Numbered from the stretch's first letter, positions 6,471 to 16,298 are shown. The stretch: DNA of 20,170 nt from an uncultured Armatimonadota bacterium (GCA_937875395.1 CALNCU010000075.1:1-20170); one strand, 5' to 3'. The notes: generated by a model from the letters alone, not told the origin. Program-made: numbers and translations.

Positions 6471-9400
6471 ATGCGTAGAGGCTTGAATATTGCTGTTAGA
6501 ACCGTAATCATCCTCAGTTTATGTTTATTTGCGGGTAAAATATCAAGCGCAGCTTCCATTAACATGAACAGCATAACTCCGTCGGATGCTACTGCCAACA
6601 GCCTTTACACCATCAAATTCACTGTAACCGAAGATAACAGCATCCCCCCTGATGAATTGGTGCTTCTAATAAAAAACCCGGATGGGTCGCAACGAAGCAG
6701 TATAGATATTAGCGGATTGGTGCCCACCTGGTCCAAAGCCGGCAATACCTATACTTTATATATGAGCGCCGGTTTAAACATGGTAAACACCGCGGTTTCC
6801 AGCAGTTGGAATTCTCAGACAAAGCTATGGACGTCACCCGGTGGCCAGCGCATTATATACGCTTCGCGCCTTACTGCCAATGAGAATGCCTCAGGTGCCC
6901 CTCAAACTTACGGTATTAGCATATCCGGTACCTGGATAGATACTTCAAAGACACCTGCGGTGACCACCATTGTAAGCAGCAGTGCAGTTTCCGTTACTGT
7001 ACATGATTCACATCCTAACCGGTACGGAGGCGTATCCCATGACAGGGATTATCTATGGGGCTACAGCGGATATCCTGAGACGGTTGATGCTGATCCGCTT
7101 TCCACCATGCGATGCTCAGGCGAAACCCCGGACGATATAGAGAACCCGGATGACGGAACAAGTTCAACTCAGCTCACGTTTAGAGTGGTATACAGAAATG
7201 ATGATAACCTGTCTCCGGTGCAATATTTACAGCGCAGCCGGTTCGGTGGATTTGATCCATACCTACCGCTAAGAGGGGATGATACGCTCACCGGTGTGGT
7301 TCTGTATCTTGGTACGCAGGATGGGGATTACCACGCTCTTCCAATGCAGAAAGCCGATCCAGGACAGAACGACTATAAGGCCGGGGTTACGTACCAATAC
7401 GTGCTGAAACCCGAAGCAAGAAACAACTATAGAGTGCTTCCAAACGGAACTTACAAGTATTTCTTTGCCTGCAGTGATGATACTGTACTTGATTCTACCG
7501 GAAATCCTTGCTGGTGGCTGGAGGAAAGCCCGTTCCAGTTGGGCGATATGTTTGAGACCAATCTGCATCCGGCGCCTGAGCGGGGGAATATCTATTTCCT
7601 GGATAATTATGTGGATCGTCCGGCTTACCAGCCAGGCGTTACCTATTTGTACCCTTACCCGGCGGACTGGCACCCGGAAATCACGCTGGGGTTGGACCCG
7701 GATCCGGATGTAGGTGCTTTTAGTCCGGGCGTACCGTGGGTCGGTACCATGGAGCCATACAGGAGATGTGTAAATCCTACTCTGCCCCATTACGGCAGCG
7801 GCACAGCCAGTAGCAACGGAGTGACTACAAGCACGCTTCTTGACTTCAAAATTAAGTATTCCCAGTTATACGGCGTCGCTCCTGATGATACCGGGGTTAA
7901 CGGTGAGATAAGCGTCTGGATTAATGATGCCAACGGCCCGGCGGATGATAAGCCGTACAATCGGTACACGCTGACTCCATCCGTTTCTAATGGTGACGTA
8001 AGAGACGGGGTGGTTTATCATCTTAAGACGCCTGTTACGCTTCCTGCGGGGCCGCACAGCTACTATTTTACCGCATCTGATGGCCGTCGCCAGGTGCGTT
8101 TTCCTGTAAACGTAGGCTATATCGGACAGGACGGCACGCATTATTACAACTATTTTTACGGCCCTTATGTAAACCACAAATCTGTTTTATCAACCGCATC
8201 CGTTACTCCTACTACCGGGTCCGTGGGCCAGAATTTCAGGTATTCGGTCACTTATACCGATGCAGATAACCAGCGCCCGTTCAAGGCCCGGTTGATAATT
8301 CAGGATGATCTCGGCAACATCGTTGAAGTTGCAATGAATAAGAAGGATCTTAACGATAATGATTACAGAGACGGCGTTGTCTACATATATGATTCTGCCA
8401 ACCTGCCGGTTGAACTCTCTGGTGGCAGCAGGATGTACTGTTTCGAGTTTGAAGATGATTGGGGCGCACCTTCGGATGCCAACGACCGCATAGTAGGTGA
8501 GTTAGTGTGTTTCCCGGAGAGAACCAGTCCTGATCAGCGTGCCTGGGTTGCAGGGCCCTTCATTAAGAGGGACAGCGTACCAACTTTAACAAAAGGTTCA
8601 GTAAACTCTGCAGATGGTTCATCTAATGATTCAACGCTGTGGACATACAGGGTTACATATAAGGATACCGGTAATATACTGCCGGCATTCATCAAAGTCT
8701 ATATAGGGCAGGAGTCTGCATTTGACGGGTCTATAGTTTGGGACAACGGGCACGATATGTCAGAGGCTAGCATTGGTGAGCTGGCGTATCCTCTAGGCAA
8801 GGAGTATATATATAGTACTCGCCTTGCCGGAAGCAGCGCAGGGACAAAATACTATTATTCATTCATAGCTTCCAATGGCGTAGATGTTGCAGGTTATGCT
8901 GTCGGTGAAAGTCCCAGTTCCGGCGCAGTTTGGTACACGGAGGGCGTAACAGAGAACGGAGAGCGACTGGGGCAGGCGGGCGACCCACCTGTTACGGAAT
9001 TTACCACATCTCATATGCCGTTGGTGGGGCCCTTGCAGGGTTCGCCGGTTCTGGATTCCTACCGGTATCCCCTGGCATTCGATGTAGATGGACGGCCTCT
9101 TTCCTATAATATTGACTACACGGTAGATTTTTTGAATGGCACTATAAATCTTGCATCCGAACGAAGCCAGATAGATGTTAAATACCTGTTCGGTACGGAA
9201 GGGCCGTCTGCCGTAAAGTACAGCTTGCCCCCCAGACTGGAGGGCGGCGGTGTTACACCTGTTTCGGGGGCATCAACTGACCAATATATGTTCACGGTTG
9301 TTTATAAGGATGACAATGGTATTGCCGGGCGGGCGCCTGCATTTGTTCGTGTAAAAATCGATAATATTGTCTACGAAATGGCATCGACAACTCCATACAT

Positions 9401-12400
9401 AAATAATTACAAGAACGGTGTAACATATCTGCTTTCCAGAAATATGCCGATTGGTTCACACTCCTATTACTTTGAGGCTTCAAATGGGAGCGGTTATGCC
9501 AGCTTTGATGCGGATGGTTCATCCTCAGTAAGTGCAGATGTAGGCATGAGTTCCCTGGGTATTAACCGAAGCAGTTGCATGCCGCCGGTAACAAGCCTGG
9601 GAGGATGCTCGTTTGCTAGCCTGGGTTCTGCTTCGGATACAAGCCTTGCTCCTTCTTCCCCCGGTGGTGCGAGCATACTGAAGTCGGTAGGCAATATGCT
9701 TTCTGCTGCTAATCATATGCAGACCTCCAGCCTGTACGGGCCGCTGTCTGTGACTGATAGTATTCCCATACTGGGGCCATGGGTGAATGATCTTCCGGTT
9801 CTGGCCACGGACCCGGTCATGAATAACGGATTGCCAATTGAGCCGAATCCGTCAGAGGGCATAGGATATTCCCAGCCTGTGGCTTACTCTGTTACTTATA
9901 AAGAATCAGGAAACAATCCCCCTGAGGGAGGGTATCCATCAGTTTATCTGGATGTTCCGGGTGTGGTTTGTGATAAGGATATATTTAACGTGTTGGCCAC
10001 AGACTGCGGCCAGTTCAGGATAACCGTTGATGCAGCAGCCTGGATGCCCGATCAGTTTGCCGGACAGCGCCTAAGAGTCACAAGTGGAGCAGCAGCCGGA
10101 CTCGCTTATAATATTGTGTCCAATACTGCAGCCGACATTATGCTTGACGATACGGAAAACAGCATAACAGACGATGGTTTTCAGATTGGTGATAAGTTCC
10201 GCATAGGATATGAAGTCACGGATATATTCGGCGGTGGTGACCATGGTACCCCTGTATATATTACTGATGATGCCCAGAACTGGCAGGCAGAGGAGATTAT
10301 AGGCCGCCGGATTCAATTTAGCGGCAAATCCTTTAATCTTGGTAAGGCTTACACTGTTTTAGATGCCTACCCTGATTTCGGCATGTTGGTCTTGGATTCT
10401 AATTCAGATGAGGATGCGGTACTAGATGGTGTGTCAATAGGTGATAAATTTGTGGTTGCAAATTCCGTTGAGTCTATTGACCCCGTGGCAAACACCATTA
10501 CTATAGATACTAATCCAGCGGAAAACCTTCAAGGCATACCTATACAGTTTACAAGTGGCGCGCAGCATGGCCATTGTTACGTTGTGCAGGAGAATGTTGG
10601 AAATACAATTACATTGGCGGGCGGCAGCATAGACCTATCCACCGTAGCAGTTGGGGATACCTTTAACATAGGCAAGTTATTCATGTATAAACTAGACCCT
10701 GCTGACAATAACTATATTGATGGCGTGAAGTATACATGTTCGGTTCCGTTCCTGGGAAATAACCCTGGCCTTTCCGATAACTGCCACACGGCCTTCTTTA
10801 AATCATATACAAAGCAGATCACCAGCGCAGACCAGTTCACCGGCAATACTGTATTAACGGATGCCTGGGTCAAAACAGAAACATTATCAGGCCCGTTGAT
10901 GGCTCCGACAGCATTTATTCGTGACGGCGTGGTTGCGCCGAATTCCGGAACCGGAAATACTACCTTTGCTTTTTCTGCCTATTATTCAAATATTAACGGT
11001 GAGCCACCCGCTTACATGAATCTGATTATAGACGATGATACTACCAATGCCATATCCATGTATCAGGACTACACATCAAGCAATTTTATGCAGGGTGTCC
11101 GCTACACCATCACTGTAAACGACCTTTTGCCAGGTACGCACAGATATCGCTTTGAAGCAGCAGACAGCCGCAACACTACGCGCCTGCCGGATAAAGCCAC
11201 CGGTAATTTTAATGATCTGACCGTATTGTATGATCCTGTGCTGACTTCTCCTGCAGTAGAGCCTGCAACCGGTGATGCCTCTACTGTATTCACATACTCT
11301 GTAACCTACACGGATGCGGATAACCTGCCGCCTGCATCAATAGACCTGATGATAGACGGCATGGTGGTCGATTCCTCAAACTATACGGTGTCCCATGATG
11401 CAAATACATATATCAACGGAACAAGATATACCTTCACGCTAAAAAAAGGTTTCATCGATGACGTGGGTACTCACTCATACTCATTCAGAGCAGTCGGGCC
11501 AATGGCATCCGAAAGTGAAGCCGTTTATATAATGGGAAATGGGCCGGATATAGGCGAGTATGCCTTGCCGGTGTTGCAGAATGGCTCGGTGACGCCCACT
11601 ACAGGGTTATCTACTACGCCCTACAACTTCAGTGTTACCTACCGGAGTACTCTAGGACCGTTTGGCCAGGCGCCTAGTTATGTGGTTGTTAACTTCGACG
11701 GCGCAGATATTCCCATGTCCGCGTCGTCCGGTAATACCAACTTTACCCAGGGAGTTATATACCGGGCGAGTGTTAATGCTGCTTCGGGCGAGCATAGTTA
11801 CTACTTCAAGGCATCGGATGGAACAGCATATGCCGTCTTTGATCTGTATGGTTCAGTTTCATCCCTGGATTCTATTGTTGCCGCTGGAATCCCGGGCCCA
11901 TTTGTAAATGATGCTCCAACGCTGTTTAATCCAGGCATACTTCCCAATCCGGAATCCGGCGTGTCCCCTGATCAGCAGATAACTTACACGGTATCCTATA
12001 AAGAGTCCAACGGTAAGGCTCCTGAATTCGGATATCCGGTGGTATATGTTGATAGTTCTCCTTCCTCGATCTATAACATCGAGGCTACTGCATGCAGTGC
12101 TTCCTCTGTTACCGTGAACGGGGCAGCCTGGAAAAAGGATCAGTTTAAAGGGCATAGGCTATGTGTGACAAGCGGTAAAGCATTGGGCAAGCAGACAGGT
12201 TATGATGTAAAAGAGAACAGCAGTGACACAATAGTGCTTGAAGATGGGAGCAATATTACCGGGGATGGTTTTGCCGTGGGGCACAAGTTTAGAATCGGTG
12301 GCGAGGTTACACAACTTACGGAGGACTCGGTTACGGATAGCAGCTTGAATCTGGATGATAACGCCTTGGCGGGAGCCTTTATCCAATTCAGCGGAGAGTC

Positions 12401-15400
12401 ATTTGAGAAAGCCTATCTTGTGACCGGCAATTCCAATGACACGCTTATACTGGAATCACCGGCTGGATCTTTGGTAAATCTGCTTGCAGATGGAGTGAAG
12501 ATTGGTGACAAGATCAGTTTTGTATATGCTGTAAAATCAATTACAGACAATACAATCACTGTTGATATGTCGTATGATTGGGCGATTCCATGGGCAGAGA
12601 ATATGTGGAAGGGAATGCCTCTCCAAATTACAAGCGGTGATCATAGAGAAAAATCCCTTACTATTCAAAGTAACACATCAGATACACTTACTTTATATAG
12701 CGAACAAACAACAGCGGGGCTGTCAGTTGGAGATACCTTTAACATAGGTAAACTCCAGATGATCAAAGCACCATCCGCAACATATGATTATAAGAGCGGT
12801 GTCAGCTATACGTACACGGTGCTTGGACTGGCTCCTATGCAATCCGGCTATGTGCACACCGCTTCCTTCCAGTCACTCACCCGCCAGGTGACTTCGGATG
12901 ACGGCGCAGGGAACAAGGGCATGTCGGATGCATGGGCAGACACGCAAGTTCTGTCCGGTCCCAGGATTATTATTCCCGTCCCGGATGGCGAGGAGGCTCC
13001 GGTACTGCTCAACCCTGAAGTCCAGCCATCCGTGATCCTGCCTGCAGATCAGGTTACCTTTAATGTAACTTATGCGGACAAGATGAATTATCCTCCGGCC
13101 GCTCATGACTTGGTAAGCGGGTACATACGCCTGATAGTCGATGGAATAAACTATACAATGTCGCCATCAGAGGAGGGGCCGCTTAACTATGCCTCTGGTG
13201 TGGTGTATACGGCAAGCATATTCCATCCTACAGGCAACTGGTCCGCAGGGCCTCACCGGTATTACATTGAGGCATCGGACGGATACATGGCAACAAGACT
13301 TCCTGCAACCGGTAATTATACTTTCAACGTAAACCATAAGCCCATGCTCTCAGCCCTGGGTGTGTCTCCGACTGCCGGCCAGGGTAATGGCTCTTACTCA
13401 TACAGCGTGATCTATACGGACCTTGATGGCGACCCGGTCTCAGGCGGCGTTCCAGTCCTTAGCATAAACGGTGCAACAGTGGACAGCTCTGAATATACAG
13501 TAACATCAAGCGGTAGTTGGAATACCGGAGTGACTTACACATACAAGTTGCAATCCGGTTACTTTGCCGGGCTAACCGGCGTTCAGAGCTACTGCTTTTA
13601 TGCAAGCGATTCATATGAGGACGCCGATCCTGCGATCGGCAGCGGACCTGTAATAGGCCACTCATACCCAAGGCTGACACAGGCACAGGTTTCACCGGAG
13701 AGTGCCGTATCCAGTGGAGAGTTTACTTACACTGTTACTTACCAGGATGATGATGGCAATGAGCCCACATATATTAACCTGTTTATTGATGGCGGCGAGG
13801 CTTTGGCAATGTCCGCATCAGAGACGTCATACGACACAGGGGTTGTGTATACTTACGGCCCTGTGCAGTTATCAGGCCAAACTGCGCCTCATAATTTCCA
13901 TATCACGGCAAACAACGGGCATAATGAGGTGGATACGGGCATCGTAAGCCTGCCCCAGATCAGGCTAGAGTCGGCGCCAAAACTGATCAATGCATTGGTG
14001 AAGAAAGCCACGGGATGGATTACGGATACGTACACATACTCGGTAACGTATAAGGATGATGAGGGCGACGTGCCTGAGTGGGTGAAAGTATATATAGATG
14101 GCGTCGCTCATCAGATGAACAAGGGCTCAGGCATTGACTACAAAATTGGGGTTAGTTATACATTTTCAATAGTCGGGCTGGATGAAGCGCTTCACACTTA
14201 CAAGTTTGAAGCTTCGGATAAATGGCTCACCAGTGAAACTGAAACATTGCAGGGGCCTGATGTTAAACAGAAACCTGCCCCAACGCTCTCCGCCGGTACA
14301 GTTACACCAGAAACCGGCAAGGATTTTAATCAGTATACGTATACCGTAACCTACAAAAGCACTCTGGGCGAGGCGCCGGAATCAGTGCAGGTATACATTG
14401 ATGGTGATGATGCAGGACATGCCCATAACATGACCAAACTGAGCGGAACTAGTTTTACCGAGGGCGCTGTGTATTCTTACATAGCTAACGGATTAACCGC
14501 CGACACACCGCATACATTCTTCTTTAAGGCTATAAGCGGCACCAATACAGTTTGCAATCCTGCCAGCGGATCACATTCCGGCCCTACGGTGAATGAGGGC
14601 ATAAAGGCGTCAATAGGCTTGTCTTGTATGCCAATCCTGCCGGCTATTAATAATCCAGCGACTATTACTATTGTTCTCACGGGCAAAGAGACACATGCTA
14701 TTGAAGACCCTGTGACCATCAACCTGAAAGTTACATCACCCTCCGGTGCTACTTCGACCTATCAACTGGCAGGTACTTCAGCACCAGACAGTGAGAGCTG
14801 GGAGGCTGTCAAGAGTGGTACTTTGTTCAACGCAAAGGGCGAGTGGAAGATATCAGCCACTTGGGGCGGTGATACAAACTACCCTATGGCTACAAGCGGA
14901 GAAAAATACATCACTGTATTAGATACCCCAAGGTTATACCTTAAGGATGGCGAAATCCAGATGATAGCCCTACCTGCCTGGCCTACAAATCCAGCCAACC
15001 CACAGGCGGAATTTGGATTAACGCCAAGCGTTCCGTTCTCCCTGGCAATGTGGTTGCCAGAGAATGGGAGGTACAGCATATGGACAAACATACCTGATAA
15101 CAATTCATCGCCTGATTTCCCGCTGCTGGCGCCAGGATGCGGAATGTGGATTAAAACACGAGGGGATACACAGGTAGTCCCTACAGGCAATATTGTCGAC
15201 CCCAAAATTGATTCCGGAGCCATAGCACTGAAATATGGGTGGAACCTTGTAGGGAACCCTTACAGGCAGCCTGTGACTTGGAGCAAGTTCAAGATAGTCT
15301 ACAAGAACCAGAAAGTGAGCATTGCTACAGCATCCGACAGTGCCCATAAATGGGTGAAACCCTATGGATGGGTTTGGGAAAAAGACCCATCCACCCAGGT

Positions 15401-15983
15401 GTGGCAGTACAGCCTGGTTAACTCAACATTGCATAATAACACAATCCTGGCATATCAAGGGTTCTGGATCTTATCTTTAGTTAATTGCGAGTTGCACATG
15501 TCTGCCCCGGCCGTCGGAACTACTCAGATATCCGCCTCTTCTGCCAGCCGGCTTGATATGAAGAGCGCATCCAGCCGGGCAAAATGGATGCTTCGCATAG
15601 GCGTTGATAACGGTGTTTTGCATGATGACTTCAACTACCTGGGATTAACCTCGTCCAATCCTGAAGTTATACAAAGTCCGATGTATCCATCTGGACACAT
15701 TGATCTTTACTTTACCAACCGGGATGGTTCAGGGCGGTATGCATATGATTTGAGATCCGGCAATAGCGTAAGCGAGACCTGGAATATCAGCACGGAAGCC
15801 AGTTCTGCTGGTGATATGACATTGACATGGAATAATATCGGGTCATTAAACGGGTTTAAGCTGCTACTCGTTGATGATTACACAGGTGCCTTGCAAGATA
15901 TGACTGAAGATGGCACATATACTTTCCATGTAGATGCTGATCACTTATGTAGGAAGTTTCGCATTATACTTAGCAAGATTTAG
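6471..15983 (+). CDS. giant secreted multi-repeat beta-sandwich protein (3170 aa)
   Basis: Exported protein of unknown function. The ATG at 6471 is preferred over the in-frame TTG at 6456 because the G-rich ribosome site GGGGGGA (6458-6464) lies between them. A signal peptide (MRRG..VIILSLCLFAG..SSA) would be cut after residue ~27. Order: N-terminal beta domain (to ~nt 7020); about 15 diverged repeat units (about 7105-14600), each with a core like VTP.TG....Y.YSVTY.D.D...P..V.VYIDG...M...Y..GV.Y.....L..G.H.Y.F.ASDG; a small domain between units 4 and 5 (8941-9224, containing IDYTVDFLNGTINL); an Ig-like domain (14601-14930); a domain with GWNLVGNPY (about 14930-15510); and a last domain from WMLRIGVDNGVL to the end, with YDLRSG and LLLVDDYTGALQDM. 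No transmembrane anchor, LPXTG, PEP-CTERM or obvious type IX signal is visible at the C-terminus (FRIILSKI). Probably an extracellular adhesin or structural protein; this is inference from architecture. Confidence 0.9.
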   Translation: MRRGLNIAVRTVIILSLCLFAGKISSAASINMNSITPSDATANSLYTIKFTVTEDNSIPPDELVLLIKNPDGSQRSSIDISGLVPTWSKAGNTYTLYMSAGLNMVNTAVSSSWNSQTKLWTSPGGQRIIYASRLTANENASGAPQTYGISISGTWIDTSKTPAVTTIVSSSAVSVTVHDSHPNRYGGVSHDRDYLWGYSGYPETVDADPLSTMRCSGETPDDIENPDDGTSSTQLTFRVVYRNDDNLSPVQYLQRSRFGGFDPYLPLRGDDTLTGVVLYLGTQDGDYHALPMQKADPGQNDYKAGVTYQYVLKPEARNNYRVLPNGTYKYFFACSDDTVLDSTGNPCWWLEESPFQLGDMFETNLHPAPERGNIYFLDNYVDRPAYQPGVTYLYPYPADWHPEITLGLDPDPDVGAFSPGVPWVGTMEPYRRCVNPTLPHYGSGTASSNGVTTSTLLDFKIKYSQLYGVAPDDTGVNGEISVWINDANGPADDKPYNRYTLTPSVSNGDVRDGVVYHLKTPVTLPAGPHSYYFTASDGRRQVRFPVNVGYIGQDGTHYYNYFYGPYVNHKSVLSTASVTPTTGSVGQNFRYSVTYTDADNQRPFKARLIIQDDLGNIVEVAMNKKDLNDNDYRDGVVYIYDSANLPVELSGGSRMYCFEFEDDWGAPSDANDRIVGELVCFPERTSPDQRAWVAGPFIKRDSVPTLTKGSVNSADGSSNDSTLWTYRVTYKDTGNILPAFIKVYIGQESAFDGSIVWDNGHDMSEASIGELAYPLGKEYIYSTRLAGSSAGTKYYYSFIASNGVDVAGYAVGESPSSGAVWYTEGVTENGERLGQAGDPPVTEFTTSHMPLVGPLQGSPVLDSYRYPLAFDVDGRPLSYNIDYTVDFLNGTINLASERSQIDVKYLFGTEGPSAVKYSLPPRLEGGGVTPVSGASTDQYMFTVVYKDDNGIAGRAPAFVRVKIDNIVYEMASTTPYINNYKNGVTYLLSRNMPIGSHSYYFEASNGSGYASFDADGSSSVSADVGMSSLGINRSSCMPPVTSLGGCSFASLGSASDTSLAPSSPGGASILKSVGNMLSAANHMQTSSLYGPLSVTDSIPILGPWVNDLPVLATDPVMNNGLPIEPNPSEGIGYSQPVAYSVTYKESGNNPPEGGYPSVYLDVPGVVCDKDIFNVLATDCGQFRITVDAAAWMPDQFAGQRLRVTSGAAAGLAYNIVSNTAADIMLDDTENSITDDGFQIGDKFRIGYEVTDIFGGGDHGTPVYITDDAQNWQAEEIIGRRIQFSGKSFNLGKAYTVLDAYPDFGMLVLDSNSDEDAVLDGVSIGDKFVVANSVESIDPVANTITIDTNPAENLQGIPIQFTSGAQHGHCYVVQENVGNTITLAGGSIDLSTVAVGDTFNIGKLFMYKLDPADNNYIDGVKYTCSVPFLGNNPGLSDNCHTAFFKSYTKQITSADQFTGNTVLTDAWVKTETLSGPLMAPTAFIRDGVVAPNSGTGNTTFAFSAYYSNINGEPPAYMNLIIDDDTTNAISMYQDYTSSNFMQGVRYTITVNDLLPGTHRYRFEAADSRNTTRLPDKATGNFNDLTVLYDPVLTSPAVEPATGDASTVFTYSVTYTDADNLPPASIDLMIDGMVVDSSNYTVSHDANTYINGTRYTFTLKKGFIDDVGTHSYSFRAVGPMASESEAVYIMGNGPDIGEYALPVLQNGSVTPTTGLSTTPYNFSVTYRSTLGPFGQAPSYVVVNFDGADIPMSASSGNTNFTQGVIYRASVNAASGEHSYYFKASDGTAYAVFDLYGSVSSLDSIVAAGIPGPFVNDAPTLFNPGILPNPESGVSPDQQITYTVSYKESNGKAPEFGYPVVYVDSSPSSIYNIEATACSASSVTVNGAAWKKDQFKGHRLCVTSGKALGKQTGYDVKENSSDTIVLEDGSNITGDGFAVGHKFRIGGEVTQLTEDSVTDSSLNLDDNALAGAFIQFSGESFEKAYLVTGNSNDTLILESPAGSLVNLLADGVKIGDKISFVYAVKSITDNTITVDMSYDWAIPWAENMWKGMPLQITSGDHREKSLTIQSNTSDTLTLYSEQTTAGLSVGDTFNIGKLQMIKAPSATYDYKSGVSYTYTVLGLAPMQSGYVHTASFQSLTRQVTSDDGAGNKGMSDAWADTQVLSGPRIIIPVPDGEEAPVLLNPEVQPSVILPADQVTFNVTYADKMNYPPAAHDLVSGYIRLIVDGINYTMSPSEEGPLNYASGVVYTASIFHPTGNWSAGPHRYYIEASDGYMATRLPATGNYTFNVNHKPMLSALGVSPTAGQGNGSYSYSVIYTDLDGDPVSGGVPVLSINGATVDSSEYTVTSSGSWNTGVTYTYKLQSGYFAGLTGVQSYCFYASDSYEDADPAIGSGPVIGHSYPRLTQAQVSPESAVSSGEFTYTVTYQDDDGNEPTYINLFIDGGEALAMSASETSYDTGVVYTYGPVQLSGQTAPHNFHITANNGHNEVDTGIVSLPQIRLESAPKLINALVKKATGWITDTYTYSVTYKDDEGDVPEWVKVYIDGVAHQMNKGSGIDYKIGVSYTFSIVGLDEALHTYKFEASDKWLTSETETLQGPDVKQKPAPTLSAGTVTPETGKDFNQYTYTVTYKSTLGEAPESVQVYIDGDDAGHAHNMTKLSGTSFTEGAVYSYIANGLTADTPHTFFFKAISGTNTVCNPASGSHSGPTVNEGIKASIGLSCMPILPAINNPATITIVLTGKETHAIEDPVTINLKVTSPSGATSTYQLAGTSAPDSESWEAVKSGTLFNAKGEWKISATWGGDTNYPMATSGEKYITVLDTPRLYLKDGEIQMIALPAWPTNPANPQAEFGLTPSVPFSLAMWLPENGRYSIWTNIPDNNSSPDFPLLAPGCGMWIKTRGDTQVVPTGNIVDPKIDSGAIALKYGWNLVGNPYRQPVTWSKFKIVYKNQKVSIATASDSAHKWVKPYGWVWEKDPSTQVWQYSLVNSTLHNNTILAYQGFWILSLVNCELHMSAPAVGTTQISASSASRLDMKSASSRAKWMLRIGVDNGVLHDDFNYLGLTSSNPEVIQSPMYPSGHIDLYFTNRDGSGRYAYDLRSGNSVSETWNISTEASSAGDMTLTWNNIGSLNGFKLLLVDDYTGALQDMTEDGTYTFHVDADHLCRKFRIILSKI
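9961..10680 (+). repeat. insert of three TSG/GD modules, first copy
   Basis: A ~240-codon insert splits repeat unit 6 between its YPSVYLDVPG strand and its FMYKLDPADNNYIDG strand. It holds three small modules of the pattern Q..G..L..TSG...G..Y.I..NT...I.L....GF.IGDKF.IG: one from DQFAGQRLRVTSG, one from IGRRIQFSGKSFNLGKAY to IGDKFVVA, one from LQGIPIQFTSG to VGDTFNIGKL. Such short beta modules resemble pieces of phage tail-fibre-like proteins, but the family is not identified here. Confidence 0.7.
12052..12756 (+). repeat. insert of three TSG/GD modules, second copy
   Basis: Counterpart of the first insert, at the same place inside unit 10 between YPVVYVDSS and MIKAPSATYDYKSG. Three modules again: DQFKGHRLCVTSG to VGHKFRIGG, AGAFIQFSGESFEKAY to IGDKISFVY, and MWKGMPLQITSG to VGDTFNIGKL. 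Six modules in total in the protein, always in this order, so the insert was in place before the block duplication. Confidence 0.7.
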
Positions 15984-16298
15984 GTTGCCGCCAGATTACC
16001 TGAATGGATATGGAATGAGGGGTCTTGATTAGTAGATATGAAATATAGCATTTAGCAGGCATATCTATTATGAATAAGGCAGGTGCATTTTAAGCGCTAG
16101 GGCAGTAATGTCCGGCACACTCTAATCAAAGTTATGCCGGTACGATAACATCCTTTTCCGTACCTTAATAAACCGATGAATGTTGGGATGGAATCTAGCA
16201 ATCTGAAGAATAAACCTGTGCGCTTCAATACCTAAAAATGTATTTGAAGAGTAGGGTGATCTTCGAGTGCTGCCAAACTACATTAGAAAGAGTAAAAG
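15984..16298 (+). other. intergenic gap, no gene seen
   Basis: 315 nt between the giant gene and the lipoprotein gene. No open frame with a credible start, tRNA or known RNA motif was recognised. It contains two overlapping, mutually exclusive weak hairpins: CCGGCA (16112-16117)/TGCCGG (16135-16140), and GGTACG (16139-16144)/CGTACC (16159-16164), the latter followed by TTAAT. A promoter for the downstream genes is expected here, but no well-spaced -35/-10 pair was convincing. Confidence 0.5.

Larger units (their letters stand above)
9225..13664 (+). repeat. higher-order tandem duplication of a four-unit block
   Basis: Units 5-8 (9225-11564, 780 codons) are matched in order by units 9-12 (11565-13664, 700 codons). 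Corresponding landmarks: LPPRLEGGGVTPVSG / LPVLQNGSVTPTTG; GPWVNDLP / GPFVNDAP with PNPSEG / PNPESG; the insert of TSG-GD modules ending VGDTFNIGKL in both; TRLPDKATGNF / TRLPATGNY; VDSSNYTVS / VDSSEYTVT. At DNA level 10650-10675 and 12726-12751 are nearly identical. The length difference is mostly the Ser-rich insert near 9500-9740 in block one. Confidence 0.8.
7105..14600 (+). repeat. about 15 diverged ~100-residue protein repeat units
   Basis: Unit starts estimated by eye: 7105, 7774, 8178, 8577, 9225, 9790, 10895, 11229, 11565, 11913, 12957, 13334, 13665, 13974, 14274. Each unit opens with a Pro/Leu-rich link such as APTL, has a strand pattern ending YSVTY.D, a variable P..V.VYIDG hairpin, a Y..GV.Y strand and a final HSYYF.ASDG strand followed by a G-P-x-V link. 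The copies are alike at protein level but diverged in DNA, so they are old. The pattern fits Ig/cadherin-like beta-sandwiches. Confidence 0.8.

Noticed and set aside
7269..7790. - strand frame of 173 codons inside the giant gene
   Set aside because: Antisense to a conserved repeat region with normal coding signals on the + strand. No ribosome site or motif.
7105..14600. Possible CRISPR or DNA-level satellite in the repeat-rich region
   Set aside because: The repeats are protein-level only, diverged at DNA level, and follow codon phase; there are no short identical repeats with spacers.
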